Source of the DNA: Typha latifolia
Lineage: Eukaryota; Streptophyta; Magnoliopsida; Poales; Typhaceae
DNA: 64,000 bases
Direction: 5' to 3'
NCBI GenBank assembly: GCA_019914945.1
Contig: CM034100.1
Location: 3,733,209 to 3,797,208 of the forward strand
A program made the translations under genes and the position numbers. The notes under the pieces are model-generated. The model saw only the letters and a list, made by a program, of their open reading frames with translations. It was not told the DNA's origin and did not search any database. Below are positions 23,079-36,578 of this stretch, in pieces (the first letter of the stretch is position 1; each line of letters begins with the position of its first letter).

Positions 23079-26000
23079 ATTGAGGAAAAGTATGATGCAT
23101 GTATGTATAAATTCAATGGTCAGTCATTCTCACCTTAGCAGTGTTGAAAACTGCTGTTTTGCAATCAGGTAGGATGCTGATGGACCAAGCAGGAAGATCG
23201 TAATGCAGCCCATTGAAAGTAACCCTTGCAGAAGTAGCTGGGTGGTAGTTTGCAAGGAATGCCGCACAAGCCCCGGACCTGGATTTGAATATATGAGCCT
23301 GGAAGAAATTGGTTATCATGTTAGCTCTAGGCCATCTGATTAGCTTGTCAATTAGTCCAAAAGTTCATAGAGCCTAACTTTCTCATAATTTCCAAGTGCC
23401 ATCTCTGTGGGATCAGCTGAAACCAAGGCCGGTTCACACAACTTGATTGCTTTATGCAAGTCTCTCAAATGACCCCATTTTGGTTGCCTTAAAAGACCTG
23501 AGATTAAAATTAAAAAGGTCAACTAAAAACATTACTCAAGGGACTGGACATGAGGTGAAATTTTTGAGACAACTCAAACAGGCATTCTGAATGATACTGA
23601 TGGCTTCACACATCCATAGTAATTTGAGAAATTCAAAGAATCCCCATTATAGTATATACTAAGTGCTTTTGCACAAGTATGATTTAACAAATATCAACAG
23701 GTCAATAGTTGTGTCCTCTAAAAGTGTGAAGCTACGATAATTATATGCAACAGTAGGCATACTTATGCAAAGAAAACTTAGACATATTATTAGGCATCAT
23801 ATAAGGAACATTAGTCAAAACAAGAATAAGTTGTTACTCAGGAAAGTAGAGATAATTATTCAAATAGCTCACTGGTACTATCAGAAGTTCCATATAAGTA
23901 ATTTTTTATACACATGGGTTAATACTTAAAAGAGAGGAATGCTCAGACCAATGCTATAATTTCCAAAACGTCACAGAAAGAAACACACGTAAAATAGAAA
24001 AGCAATTTCGGCTTACCGTATTCATCAATAGGAGCATCATAATCATAGCTGGTTGCGATGAATGGACCACCGGCAGTACGGCCAAAATTTGTTCCTCCAT
24101 GGTACTGTAGGAGAAGGAACAAGTCAAACATTTTATTTCAGAGCCTCAGGTGAGCAAATATGGTTACAGAAAAGTTGAAGTGATATATGTCAGTCCTTAC
24201 CATATAGTAATTTACAAAGGATCCACCTTTCTGTATAAATCTTGCAACAGCAAATGCTAAGTCCTCAACAGGTCTATGAGGAACTGGACCCCCAAAAGCT
24301 GTGAACCTACCAACAGGGTAAAAGAAATACTATCAGATAAAAGAAATTAATGAGAAACAAATGAAATGCGAGGTTAAGGAAAGATGATCAGCATCAAGAG
24401 GAAGTACCAGCCAGTCCAAGCTTCAGTCCACATAGTGGGCTTGTAGGGTGCATTCGGAGAGAAGTAATCACAATAAAAGCCATTACAAGTATTGATCTGG
24501 CATGACAAGGCACATCAAATGGTAAAATGGTAATGAGAAGATAATATTTAGATTTTTCATATTTATCTTTTGTCATGAAAACTCTTTAACGAATGCCCGT
24601 CAGATAAATAGTCTATTATTCATTTATTTGCTGATAAGCATGAATTATATGATAATTGTGATCAAAAGCATCATTTTAACAATTGGTAGAATAGCCGACA
24701 CAAATTACGGAAAGTGACATCTGGACAGATAAAAAAGCAGCAAAAGAATCCAAAGTGGGGTACTAATATTTGTTAGGTAAAGAAAAGAATATCGGTTAGA
24801 AGGGATGAAAGCAAAAGGCCCAATATTTAGACATGAGTGGTGCCGTTACATAACAACCAAGGTGGCGTCTTTTCATGACAATATCCATCGAGTAACAGAT
24901 GAGGACTTACCACTGGATCAGGGGCATCGTCTTGCTTGCACATGACCCACGGCACACCAGTGTTGAGTCCAACTGCCATTTTAGCAGCCCAGTATGCATA
25001 AGACTTGGCAGGAGCTCCACCAACACTCTCCATTGGCCCAAACTCATTTTCAACCTGCAGATTTTGGCGGAAAAACAAAAATGATTATACCTTAAAAGAT
25101 AAGAAGAGACCTTGAATGATCCAATGCCAAGATCTCTCCCTCTTCCAATATTGGAGGACTATAAACTATAAGGTGGATTGCAGAAATTGAGATACCTGAG
25201 AGAGAATAATGGGACCACCCTGAGATGCAAATAGGCCTTCAGACTTCATCATTGACACAATTTTCTCTGTAAATTTCTGCATCGCGGCCTGTTCCGAACA
25301 TTAAACTAAGTGACTGTTTCAAAATAGATGAGCCAAATGGTTTGAAGAATAAAAATTCGTTTATATTAATTCTTACCTTGAATGGTCCATTATCTGTCCT
25401 AAAGCTAATACCAGGAACATATTTGAGCCAAACAGGAAATCCCCTAAAATAAAAAGAAAAAGAGTAAAATTTTGCATCAGATTCTATACAAATGTCTAAG
25501 CTTCTGGGTTCTATAAAAGATATTCCATTTTGAGAAATAAAATAATGTTACCCAAAATTCCATTCAGCACAGACATAGGGGCCAATCCGGAGATTAACAT
25601 AGAGGCCAGCTTGTTTTACCAATTTGACAAAGCGAACCAGGTCATATCTATCCCCGAAATAATACTACAATAATCAACACAAAGTAAGCAAAGGAATCTG
25701 TTAGCGCAAAAGGAAGACAGAAAATGAATAGAAGAATTTGAAATCAAGGTAACAAACCTGGCCAGGGGAAGGCTCATGGCCATTCCAGAACACATAGGTT
25801 TGTATAACATCTAAGCCCCCATCTTTAGCCTTCTGGATGAGATCCGGCCACATCTAGAAACAACCCCAAAATCCAAACGTGAGAGCTTAGCACAAAAATG
25901 AAGCGGGAAACAGAGAAAAGGAGCCACATTTGCCGTAAAAATCGGAACTTTGAAACAGGGGATTACCTCCGGAGTGCTCCTTGGGTAGTGAATGGAACCG

Positions 26001-26149
26001 GAGATAAGGATCCTTCTTTGTCCATTAATGGTGATTGCTTTGCGATCATAGGAAACGGAAGCATTGGCCGGAGTTAGCGCCCACAGAGCCACGAGAAGCA
26101 GCACCAAGACGCCATAGCCGACGCCCAAAGGTGTGCGCTTTGAACCCAT
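21413..26149 (-). CDS. BGAL: Beta-galactosidase, glycoside hydrolase family 35 (18 exons)
   Basis: Exons on the minus strand: 26149-25967, 25853-25758, 25664-25552, 25443-25377, 25288-25196, 25054-24911, 24496-24408, 24306-24201, 24104-24017, 23497-23379, 23298-23134, 22888-22719, 22608-22499, 22390-22281, 22201-22091, 22019-21918, 21818-21613, 21521-21413; 726 aa with every junction in phase. A signal peptide (about 1-33) precedes [17 protein letters not shown]. The GH35 signature [14 protein letters not shown] (177-190) supplies the acid/base Glu (about 188), and WTEAW supplies the nucleophile Glu (about 257). C-terminal beta-sandwich landmarks are INGQQAG and [19 protein letters not shown]. 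The protein ends shortly after [11 protein letters not shown], so the SUEL lectin-like domain of the longer plant members is absent; this is a normal short subclass. It should remove terminal beta-galactose from wall polysaccharides or glycoproteins in the apoplast. The ATG at 26149 opens directly into the signal peptide. Confidence 0.94.
23012..23077. repeat. Compound (TA)n(TG)n microsatellite
   Basis: About 12 TA units run directly into about 21 TG units, inside the intron between exons 11 and 12 of the beta-galactosidase gene (22889-23133). Confidence 0.95.
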
Positions 26150-29100
26150 GAGAACAAATGAGTCTTCTTCTATCAAAAATCTCTCCTTTTCCCTCTAACA
26201 AAGGAGAAGAAGAGAAGGCAGAGCTGAGAAAGTTTCGTGTCGCTCTTATTATATTAAAATGGCATTCCTCTATTTAACTATCTTTTGGTTTTTGGATTTA
26301 TTCCAATACTTTCTCCTCCTTCCTTCCTCTCCTTTTTCTTCTCTGTTCTAAGAGAGAAGAACTGATACCAACTATAGCAAATAACACAAAAGCTCGAGAG
26401 AATGGGAAATGGGAAATGGTAAGTGAGTCGAGGTCACCCGGCGAGGTTTAATACTGCGAAGGATGAAAGCGAAGCTTGGGATAGGGAGGAAAAAGATGGG
26501 GCCCAGCTTTGACGTGGAGTAGTCATCCAACCACTGACGTTTTTTTCTCCACTCCACTTTGCAATCTTCACGCTTTACACCCTCCTCGAGAGCAATAAAT
26601 TGGAAGGGGATGCGCGGATAAATTTGAAAACCAACAATGACATTGATAACTCCGCAGTGCATTCACTTCTTCAAGGTACAACATTTTTGTGACATCCTGT
26701 GTCTGATACGATGCAAATTTACTTCAAATTTTACTAGATTGCAGACTGAAACAGAGAGATATGACAGAGAAAAAGTTACAAAAAGAACAAGAGCTAACAG
26801 GAAAAGTAGTTTGACTGTGTGGGGGAAATAGTGTTATTGTGTTAAGACTTTCAAATTTTGAAACTTTGAATGAAGTGATTTCTAGTTATTTGTAGTAGAT
26901 TTATTATTGGTGGGTTTTGTTCGTTAAGCTTTTGGGTCATCCTACCCATTGCATATCTTTTCAGTATCTGGGGATCCTACAGAAAATACATGGTCTTAGC
27001 ACCAAAAAAATGCCTTTATTAGTTTCCTCTTTCCAATACATAAATATCCTCAGTAGAGAAATTTTGATACATGAAAGAACAAAATTAAAATGCTATTTAA
27101 AAAATGTATACACATTTTTCTTTTGCCAAATGTTAAGAGAACTATATGCATGAGAAATTACTTAATTGAAATTAAGCAAGGTAATCTACTATCTTAAGTT
27201 AATAATTCTGTTCATGAGCAGCCATGCGTCAATCACATGCACAAGAATATTCTTGCTTGTTAGGTTTGGCCTAACTCTAATGAGTCTAATCACATAAGTT
27301 TGAGGATTAATTTTTTTATTCATATATAGGTCATCATGAAAGCTATAAAACAATGTTAGAGATGTCTCTGATAGGTTGTCTTTGGATAATTCATTTGTAG
27401 TAATCATACATGAATTTATGCAGCAACTGTATCTGAAAAGGAGATGAAAACATACAAAAATGATCACATTAGTAAAATAAACTCTAGATAACATTAGCAT
27501 AATAGATGCTTTAGGGTAATTGCATGGTATGCAACAAAAAAGAGTTCAATTATTATGATTTTGCATTTCCGACGTCTCACATATTTCACCACCTGTAATA
27601 AAATTTCTACCAGACATAGACAAGCCTATGTCTCTAAGTCTTGATGATTGATAATATTATACTTAGTTTCATGGTTATTGCTTACAAGAAAATGAAGAGT
27701 GTGGCCTTTTCCTGACAAGATCAGCACATGAATGCTCTCCTTTTTTGTAAGTGATGAACCTTTGGACCATAGGTTTCTTTCACTAATTAATATGTGAAAT
27801 TGAGCATAGCTCCACTTGCAATCAACAACTCAGAAGACTCATCTTCCTATTTACAATGAGGTAATAATGAGACATGCTTCTATCTTGTTTATGTCATGAT
27901 AAAGCAATCATCCCAAATTGGAACAGATAAATGTGCACAAAACCAAGGGATTGGCAATTGACTCTTGATACTAATTCTCTGATTGTTCTCACAAGATGTT
28001 GAAAGAAAATGAAGCATTAGTCCACTATTACTGTATCAACCAAGTATCTATCTTATCTTGAGAAAAGGAGGGATGAGTGTAGAACTTGTCACACATATTA
28101 TAACTTTGAAGGCTACAAAGTCCAAGCTGAAAACCAAATAGGTTGAAACATGTCAAACAATAGAATCGATTTCACTTGTTTGTAGCCCTGGAACTTATGA
28201 GAGTTGAGGCAGACACTCCACCTAACAAGCTCATGAACAGTTTGGTGGTTGCTTGGTAGATGATTGCAAAATTATTCAAGGCATTGCCACTTTGAATGCA
28301 TCATGAATAACCCAGGAAGAAGTATGAATCCTTCAACAAGCATCTCAAATTTCACCATGTATCACAAGAACTATGGAAGAAATATTTACTGTGATGTCTA
28401 TAGCCTTGTTCTCTAGCATGCCGGAGTTCCTGCTTTGTATTTAATGACCAGTTGCCAACCATATGACCACCAAGTTTTGCTTTGTTCTTTTCCGGGTAGG
28501 ATGATAAGATAGACGAAATATCATGAAATGAGACAAAAGGTTAACAAGAATCCACCAAAAGCCAAGTTAGACAAACTCTTAAACAATCTGATGATACATT
28601 TGGAGAACATTTAGTACAATTACAGCTAGGTGATTGAGATGAGATCTAACATGTTTAGAAGGAAAAAAAAAAGGAAAAAAGAAAAGCAAAATATTTTCTT
28701 GTTAATAACAAGTACTACTTATTTTAACTTCTTACAAGTTAGAAGCTCCAATTATTGTTATTGTGGGGTTTGGAACTTTGGATCCCTGTTGTTTGGTAAG
28801 AGTCTCAGCTTATCAAACCAATGGGCCCATTACAGCAATGAGCAACAATACAATTGAGTCCCACTGATCTCCCTCAATAAAGGGAGACTCCAACAACTCC
28901 TGTCTATTTTTGTTTACATCTTCATTTGTGATTATGTATTTTAAGGCTAATCTTGTTATTTATAACAATAAATCCTATCAATTATAAGCACCAGATCTCC
29001 TCCTAGTAAAAGTTGCTGCTGTAACTGCTATTCAGATAAACCTTTGCTAGATGGACTTTTGCATTTAAATATCATATTATGTTTAGAATCAGAATTCATA

Positions 29101-32100
29101 ATTGCGATGTTCTAACTAAAAGAGAAAGGATCACAAATGCTTGTGGCTGAAGCTTCTTCTAATGCAACTAGCAGGATTATTATTATTTATCTATTTAGCC
29201 ATAACTCATTGCATGGAAGAAGTATGACTATGTTACATAGACTTGGGACCACTAACTACAAAGAAAGCCTTCTAACATTGATGATGCACTACCATAAGTT
29301 TTTGGATCCAAACCTTCTAATTAGGAAATCTTCTAACGTTATATTCTCCATCTTCCTTGCTGCCTTGCTTAATTTTCTCATGCAGTTCAGTTCTCTCAAC
29401 AAAAAATGGCAAAAAAAAGAAAAAAGAAAGAAAGAAATGTTCTCATACAGTTCAGAAACAGATAAGAACTAGTAGACATACAATTGCGTGGGGAGAAGAA
29501 AAGCTAAAAAGCAATTTGGGTTTTGCTTCTATCCACAAGAAAGCAAGAGTTATGGCCAACATGCCCTTATCCTTTGCCAAGGGACTTGTGGCAAATATGT
29601 ACATGTATCTAATTTTCTTTTTCACTATATCTTTACACATACGGATATTAAATGGATAAAAATAACTCTGAATCTTACCTGTTTAATACTTGCTTATTTA
29701 ATGAACTTTATGTTGATAGGTACAAAAATGGTCCTCTGAATAGAAGGAAAAATTCAAGAACAGGAAGCAAAGGTGAGGATATACTTTCTTACATTTTCTT
29801 TAAGAAATGACCAATTTTATTCCCATGAGAAGTTTACTATAATCTTCAATAACTATGGCAGTCTTGAGTTTATTACATGAAAGGGAAGGACTAAATAAAT
29901 AACACAATGAAGGGAAGGAGAAAAAAACAAGAGAACATCTCCCTCAACTAGATAATTAATTCTTGTAGCATTTGTACCGACTTCCCCTATTCTCTTTAAT
30001 ATTTCTTTACGTAGACTAGATGGTATTTATACCTACCTAACTTCACCTGTGCTAAGTTAACTTGATAATTAATGTATATTGTTGTCGAAAAAAAGATGAT
30101 TACAGGAGTAGATGGAGGAAAATGATCAAATAACTACGTCCGAATAACAGGGTTGTACATGCAAATTATCTCTTTACATCTAAGTAGTCATAGTTTGAGC
30201 TACAAAAATAATTTATATCCATGTCTTAGATCAATGTGTAAATACGAGAGTAATCTTTCATTGCTTGGATTTGAATAAGAATATAAATTTTTGTTCTAAG
30301 CAAATATAAAATTATGCTACTTTTTTACTTCTTTTTTCTATCACATCGGATGGCAACATATCTGCATTTGTTGAAGGATATTTACAAGCGTTAATTGGTG
30401 CTCCCCAAGCCTAGCTTTCCCTATTGTTTATGACTGGAATATTAGCATGGAGACAAAGATGGAGAAAAAGGCTGCACCCCGCCGTCATTTTTTTTTCACT
30501 ATTCTTCACCTTTATAAACGATTAAAGCTAAAGGTGAAGCCTTTCAGAGCTCATCAATTTACTTACTCCAGACCTCTCCAATCAATCAGGTTTAAACAAT
30601 TCCTACCTTTTAGAGCTGATCTTTAATTTTGCTTACTCTTGTGCTTCATATCTAAGCAAGGATCAGATGCCAGGCTACACACACAAAATGCAAAAGGAAT
30701 AGACCCACCATTACATTATTTCTAATGCCAAAACCATTTTCTCTCTCTCTCTCTCTCCATATTAAAGTAGATGTTGTTGACTAAAATCTGCACACAAAAA
30801 GATCTTCTGGACATTTGTATCTATCTTCCTTTTTCATGGAATACACTGTTCATCAAAAACATAGTTATCTAAAAGTAATACTAAGGAACATTTGATTAAT
30901 TTAAAGGATATGGATGAATATAATTTGAGCTGATGCATGTGACAAGACTTCCAGATTAACTCCATTCAACAGTATTCGGTTTGTTTACATCCCTTTTTCA
31001 ACGTTGGAATCTCTATCCTACTTGCTCTTATCCTTGATCCCCAAGAATTGAGTGGTCTAAAGAACAATATTTTTTGTTTCTACTCGAGCAGAAGAATGAG
31101 CTGAAGTTGGGCAATGGCTAAGTAGCTATTGATCATCCAAAGGGAGATGTTTAAGACTTGAGAGACTTGGCCACCTCCACTTGCATTTCACATTTGATAG
31201 AAGAAAAATATTAATTAGCCTCTCTACTTGTTCAAGCCATCAAATAACACTCCCAAAAGTCCAAAATCTTATTCCACCTAACCTAAACCCTTTAAGTAAA
31301 GTGGTGGTTGCCAATCCCACAGACTGCAATTTGATATTGCTGAGCATGCTCATATGTCTCATTTCTCACATTTGTTCCTTCTTGGAATGCTAAAATTTGT
31401 CCTTACCTATTACATCTAGAAGTTGGCATCTGACAGTCAAGACATTAAATTCTATATACGGATTGATGTAGTGTAGTACTAAGAGAAGGATTCTATTTGA
31501 TTAGCTGTGAGAGGTTACTAAGTTTAAGTGCTTGGAAAATTAAATGGATCGATAGTTTGCATTTCCCTCTTCGTGGATCATAGGGAATGACCATCATATG
31601 GTTCTCGGAACATCTCTTATCCCCTAATTTTTTTGGATGGTGCAAGTCAAGGTACTTATGCATCTTATCCACCCCCCACCTCTTGATATGATTATAGGAT
31701 AAGGACTCATGTGGCCTCTAACGCAAAGGGAGTGATGTACAAGCTCTGGTATTAAACATCTATCTCATGTCATTCAACATACACCTAATTATAAAGATTC
31801 TAAGGAATAGTGCAACTCTGCGATTTGGCTGTAGATAATTGTTGGCTGGAGAAGAGTGCAGATAGATTGGAACCTTTTGTGATATGAAAAGAACAAGCAA
31901 GGAGAGTTTTAATGACATGTTTCCTGAGAGAGACAGCCTCCCAGTACATGCGGGCATCAATTCAGAATTGGCTCTAAGGTTTCTAAATTTCTGGAAACAA
32001 GTTGAAAGCTTTACCTTTCTTGCTGCATCTACTTTTGGTACAATAAAACCATGATTATGCATCTTAAGATCAAAATTGAGTTAATGATGATGACGACACT

Positions 32101-33382
32101 TCAGCTACTGTAATGGAGCCTACACTAAAATGGTGGTCCTCCCAAATTTGATTCCATGACAGCAGCAATCGCCACCATCGTAGGGTCATAGACAGAGATT
32201 GGTATGAGCTCACCATTCTCAATTCCTCTCCTTTGATGATTCAGTAACAAGTGCAACTTCATTGATGAAGACGATATGATCATATTCCTTAAGATTGAGA
32301 TTAAGCATCAATGAGCTCAGATAGTTGAGAGCCTCAAATGGTATGCAAATTAATTTGATTGATCTCTAGAAACATGACAAATAAAAGCAGAGTTAGATGT
32401 TCTACATCCCAGAGAAGATCCACTTAAGATTAATTGTTAGGAAAGTTTTGATTTCTAACTCGAGAATGAAAATTCAGAGCATGCCTTACTCTATAATAAA
32501 ACAAAAAGAAAATGTTTGTGGAAGCTTGGACACTTGATAATTAAGTATATTATCAGGAATGTCCAAACTCCAGAGACATATTCTGATAAGGTGGAGTATT
32601 ATTTTCCGAGAAGTAAATCACACCTCCTAGGGACAATGAAAGGGACTTAAAGAACCTATAAATTCTTTTCAAACATCTTGCACTGCCTGAGAACCAGCAA
32701 TTGAGATAAGGAATTGCATGAGGAACAAGTTGTGATTTGAATAATATCTATACAATAGTTCAAAGGCACCTAATGAAGGATAGAGCAAGCTTGAATCATC
32801 TTATCCTTCTGTAACAGATGATTCAGCCATATATGCAATTTAGACGCAGACACACAACCATATCCAAAGTATCACACAGGCGTCAATCTCATCTTATCCT
32901 AAGAAATCCTAAGAAATAGGATCTATGAAATATCCATTGTTCATCTAGACAACTTCTCTGGTTCTTCAGGCTGGAGTCAATTATATATGCTAGCCGCCTA
33001 GCTAGATCATATGATTGCTTCAACAAAGCTTTTGCTTAAAAACAAATTCAGATGATTGACAAATTTTTCTCATTAAGAGTGAGATAAATTGTTGAGCCTG
33101 TTATCGACCAAAACCTTCAACCAGAAAGAAATCAAAATAAGTTCAGATAGTTCACACCTCCTGCAGTCAGTGAGTAACGTTATATATCGACGTAAAAACA
33201 TGGAAGGAAACGTACCAGGGGTTTATTTTATTTATTCATATATAAAATGTCAAAGTGTTAGTTTCTTAAAATCATCATATCTAAGAAAATTTCTAAGAAC
33301 TCACCGGTATATATATTGGCGCGGACGTCACTTTCTTACGCGTGCACTTGTGCAGATGCAAGGGCAGTTCATCTAGCGACAC
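26150..33382. other. Long gene-poor stretch with beta-galactosidase promoter at its left end
   Basis: The first few hundred bases should be the beta-galactosidase promoter and 5' UTR; on the minus strand an AATATAATAA string at about 26248-26260 lies roughly 100 bases before the ATG and may be the TATA box. The remainder is AT-rich, with only short, low-complexity open frames (for example 28630-28857, 29137-29472). I could not see exons, RNA genes, transposon domains or strong tandem repeats in it. A (CT)n tract lies at about 30740-30757. Confidence 0.45.
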
Positions 33383-33610
33383 TTTGGTTGAGCGATGAGT
33401 CATAAGAGAAAGATTTTAATATTGAGGATATTTTAATCTTTTTCCTATTATGAATATTTTAGTCTTTTATCCTTTTAGGGTTTGCATGTATAAATGCTTG
33501 TTATATGGAGTTTATCAACTTTCTTTTCCGTTGATGGTTTCCAACACCCCATTGGTGAATATTATGAGTTTGTTCTTTATTTCTTTTTCGTCCATTGTTA
33601 TTTTGCATCA
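33383..33610 (+). repeat. Direct repeat, LTR-like, copy 1
   Basis: Starts TTTGGTTGAGCGATGAGT and includes ATTTTAGTCTTTTATCCTTT, GGTTTGCATGTATAAA, TTCCAACACCCC and TTGTTATTTTGCATCA. It matches 34586-34823 in order and orientation with moderate divergence. TAGTCTTTTA...TTTGC.TGTATAAA strings of this kind are common in plant LTRs. Confidence 0.6.
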
Positions 33611-34585
33611 ATTTTAATAGTAAAGCATACGATCCTAACTTATGGATGTCTCGTCTCTCGAGTTCTACGTCCCTCCGCACGTATTCTTTACTCAACCAAT
33701 TACACTCTCAACACCTATTCTGTACTCAACCAATTACACCATGAGTCACAAATTCTACGAATACTTTGTTAGCTGAAGGTAAAGGAGAGAGAGTTCACGT
33801 CAGAGGCATAAGATTATTTGAGGTTGTTCATGATTTTTAAAGCTCGTAAACTTTTAAACCTCCCTATCTCACATCATTCTACGGCCCTCTGAATCTAGAG
33901 AAGCATTTGCATATCATTTCCATTCATTATATCGCGAATCAAAACTTGTAATCTTCAATTTGATATAGGCTGATTTGTATAGATATGCTAAGAAATTTCA
34001 TATTAGAGATTTTATCATGGTTTATATTAGAACTGAGTTATTTTCATCAAAAAGTACAAGAAAATTACCATCCTATAGCCCTAGACCTTTTCTGATATTG
34101 GAATAAATAAGATTTAATGCCTATATTATAAATATTCCCTCTAATTATAGTATTAGCATCGCTTTTAATATTGAAGATTTAGTTGCTTATAAACTCCCAT
34201 GGCGATCGCTAATAATCTTTATGATACACCTACTTCTGCCATTTTAGATATGTTTATTTTTTTATCGGATCACTTCCTTTTTTCTATCCATAGTAAAAGA
34301 AAAGATATATGCTATTTTATATGAATAAGTAACATCTAATACTGACGAGACGAAGGAGTTCATCATTTTTTAGTTGGATGCGGAGACCGTCTAGAGTCTG
34401 ATGCACGTGGATCATTTGTGAGGAGCTCGAGCAGATTGAAATGGACCTCAAGGATTTCTACCAAAGCACTCTTCAGCCCTACTCGATTAAGTGACATCTC
34501 TCCCATCTTGGGAGAATAGATGCAAACATCACCTTGAGACATGTATACTAAGATTAACTCAGTAAAGCAGCCCACCAAATAATAG
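33611..34585. other. Spacer between the LTR-like repeats
   Basis: About 975 bases without a recognisable gag or pol domain. A 71-codon minus-strand frame at 34363-34578 shows no clear family. If the flanking copies are LTRs, this would be the decayed or internally deleted body of a small element. Confidence 0.35.
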
Positions 34586-34823
34586 TTTGGTTGGGCAACG
34601 AGTAATGAGGGAGAGACTTTGCTGTTGAGATATTTTATATATATTTTTTCTATCTATTATGAGCATTTAGTCTTTTATTATGTTAGAGTTTGCTTGTATA
34701 AAAATTTGTTGTCTTCTTATTTAGAGTTAGTATTTAGTCTACTTTGTTTTTTGTTGGTGAATTCCAACACTCCCTTGATAAATTCTTTTTTGTTTCTTTT
34801 TGGTCTACTATTGTTATGCATCA
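34586..34823 (+). repeat. Direct repeat, LTR-like, copy 2
   Basis: Counterpart of 33383-33610: TTTGGTTGGGCAACGAGT, CATTTAGTCTTTTATTATGT, GTTTGCTTGTATAAA, TTCCAACACTCCC and TTGTTATGCATCA. The starts of the two copies are about 1.2 kb apart. Confidence 0.6.
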
Positions 34824-34877
34824 TGTATGGTATTTATTGCATCCTAATCAGTCTCACATTACTGTAAAATAATTTGG

Positions 34878-34993
34878 TCAGACTTCCTGCCTCATGAAAT
34901 GGAGGTCTTCAAGTCTCCTGCCACAAGCCCAAAGAAATCTGGTAGCAGGTGCCTGCTCAAAACCATAACAGCATTTGATGAAATGCAGCAATC
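34878..34993 (-). other. Orphan terminal-exon-like segment
   Basis: On the minus strand a strong acceptor (cgttttgtttcag) is followed by an open frame of 37 codons ending in TGA at 34880-34878. The peptide contains LLHFIKCCYGFEQAPATRF and ends LEDLHFMRQEV. It has clear coding character but I cannot name the family, and I found no in-phase upstream exon in 35.0-37.4 kb. It may be a gene fragment captured by a transposon or the remains of a lost gene. Confidence 0.3.
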
Positions 34994-36443
34994 CTGAAAC
35001 AAAACGAAAAAGAAATTGTGAAATAAAAGACAAAGCTCTGTTTAGACAATGAGTCAACCACCTTGATAATGGATAATCAAGAAAGCAGTATCAGTAATTA
35101 TACCTGATCAATGTTTTATGATTGCCCCAAAGTCAAAGGAATCAGCTGAATAATTTATAACCAAAGATCTGTGTGATTTTTTTAACTGGAAGAGAAGGGA
35201 TATCACTAGATCTGCGAACCAACTTTGAAAAGAGAAATTAAGCGAGATCGATTGATTCATTAGCCTAGAAAGGCTTACAGATAATGGTGTAGTTAGGCCA
35301 CACTAAAATGTACATAATAAACAAGCAAACTTTCGTAGCAAACACGATCGTACAATACTAATTACAAATATACGAATAAAGAAGAGGTAGGTAATAATAA
35401 ACTACAGCATCAACCCCGTCCCTATTGAATTGAATGGCAGTGTCTACAAGCAATTGATGCATAGAAATATATCAAGTTAGCCCTTTTTGAGCTCATTGGC
35501 ATGTCAACAAGAAGAACCTGGGAAGTGGGGTCAAGAGCACTTAAACAGATACCTTAAGATTCTCTCTCCTTTCTTCAGATGCCATTTACTTGCGAAGAAA
35601 GCAATAGATTTTGGCACTAGGTTTCTTTTCTTTTTCTTTTTTTAAATAGTAGACGTGATGGGTTTCACTCGTTCGGCCTTTGGTTTGTCCAAAGAAAGGC
35701 CCAGATTGGGTTTAACCAAGAATACTTGGGCTGGTCTCAGGCCCGCATATGTTCATTTTTGAATCTATAAGAATTTCTGATATGATTAGTAAAATCTGTA
35801 GATAATTAGTAAATATGTTTGGAAACTAGATTAAAGATTCATATAAAAGTATGAAAAGGCTTTTTACTCCACCATTTTTCATAATACAATAAACTAAATT
35901 ATATGCAGATATTGATTTGGATATCCAAACAAATACAAATGTCGGCGGCGAGCAAAGATTATAATTGTAAATATGTCTCAGACCTCGCCCCACCTAGAGA
36001 GGCCTCTCCCATTCAGCATGGCAATAAGGCCTATAAGCATAGGACACCATTAAGAGAGGGAGGGTTTGGCGGTCGAACTATTACAGTAGATCGGTTGGAG
36101 ATTTAGCGAAAGGGTCTAATATTTCTAATAATTTAGAGGGTCTAAATATACTTAAAAAAGAGTTCAAAAGATGTATATAAAAATATGCAATAATTGCAAG
36201 GTCTAGGTAAAATTAGCTCTTTTTTAATAAAACTAAAATCTAGCTGATAACTACCCAAAAGGAAATTTCGGAAGCTTTACTTGATCGATGGGACAAAGAT
36301 TCCAAATATCATAAAAACATTAAATAATTAAGAGAGTCTTAGGAGAGTAATTATCTCTTAATCATATCAAACGTTATCGAAATCAATGTATGATCCGCTC
36401 CTGGGGAGAAGCAGTAGCCAAGTGCAATAGTCCATCGCAATAG
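34994..36443. other. Intergenic DNA
   Basis: No supported gene. A minus-strand stretch around 35440-35545 reads open for about 39 codons and a plus-strand frame at 35903-36106 for 67 codons; neither shows a family feature. The rest is AT-rich spacer. Confidence 0.4.
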
Positions 36444-36578
36444 AGAAATGCAACGGTGACGCTACAAGACGACATCCACAGAGTCTTGATTGAGAATCTC
36501 TTCACCCACCACAACCAACTCGTCCAAATGGACAGCACAAAACTAATCGATTCGATTCGCTACGCCGCTTCAGATTTA
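36444..36578 (+). other. Orphan internal-exon-like segment
   Basis: A 45-codon frame flanked by an acceptor (gcaatag) and a donor (TTA|GTAATG). It encodes a balanced, non-repetitive peptide containing DDIHRVLIENLFTHHNQLVQ and TKLIDSIRYAASDL. It looks like genuine coding sequence, but no adjacent exons are visible within about 1 kb on either side and the family is not recognised. Probably a gene fragment. Confidence 0.3.
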
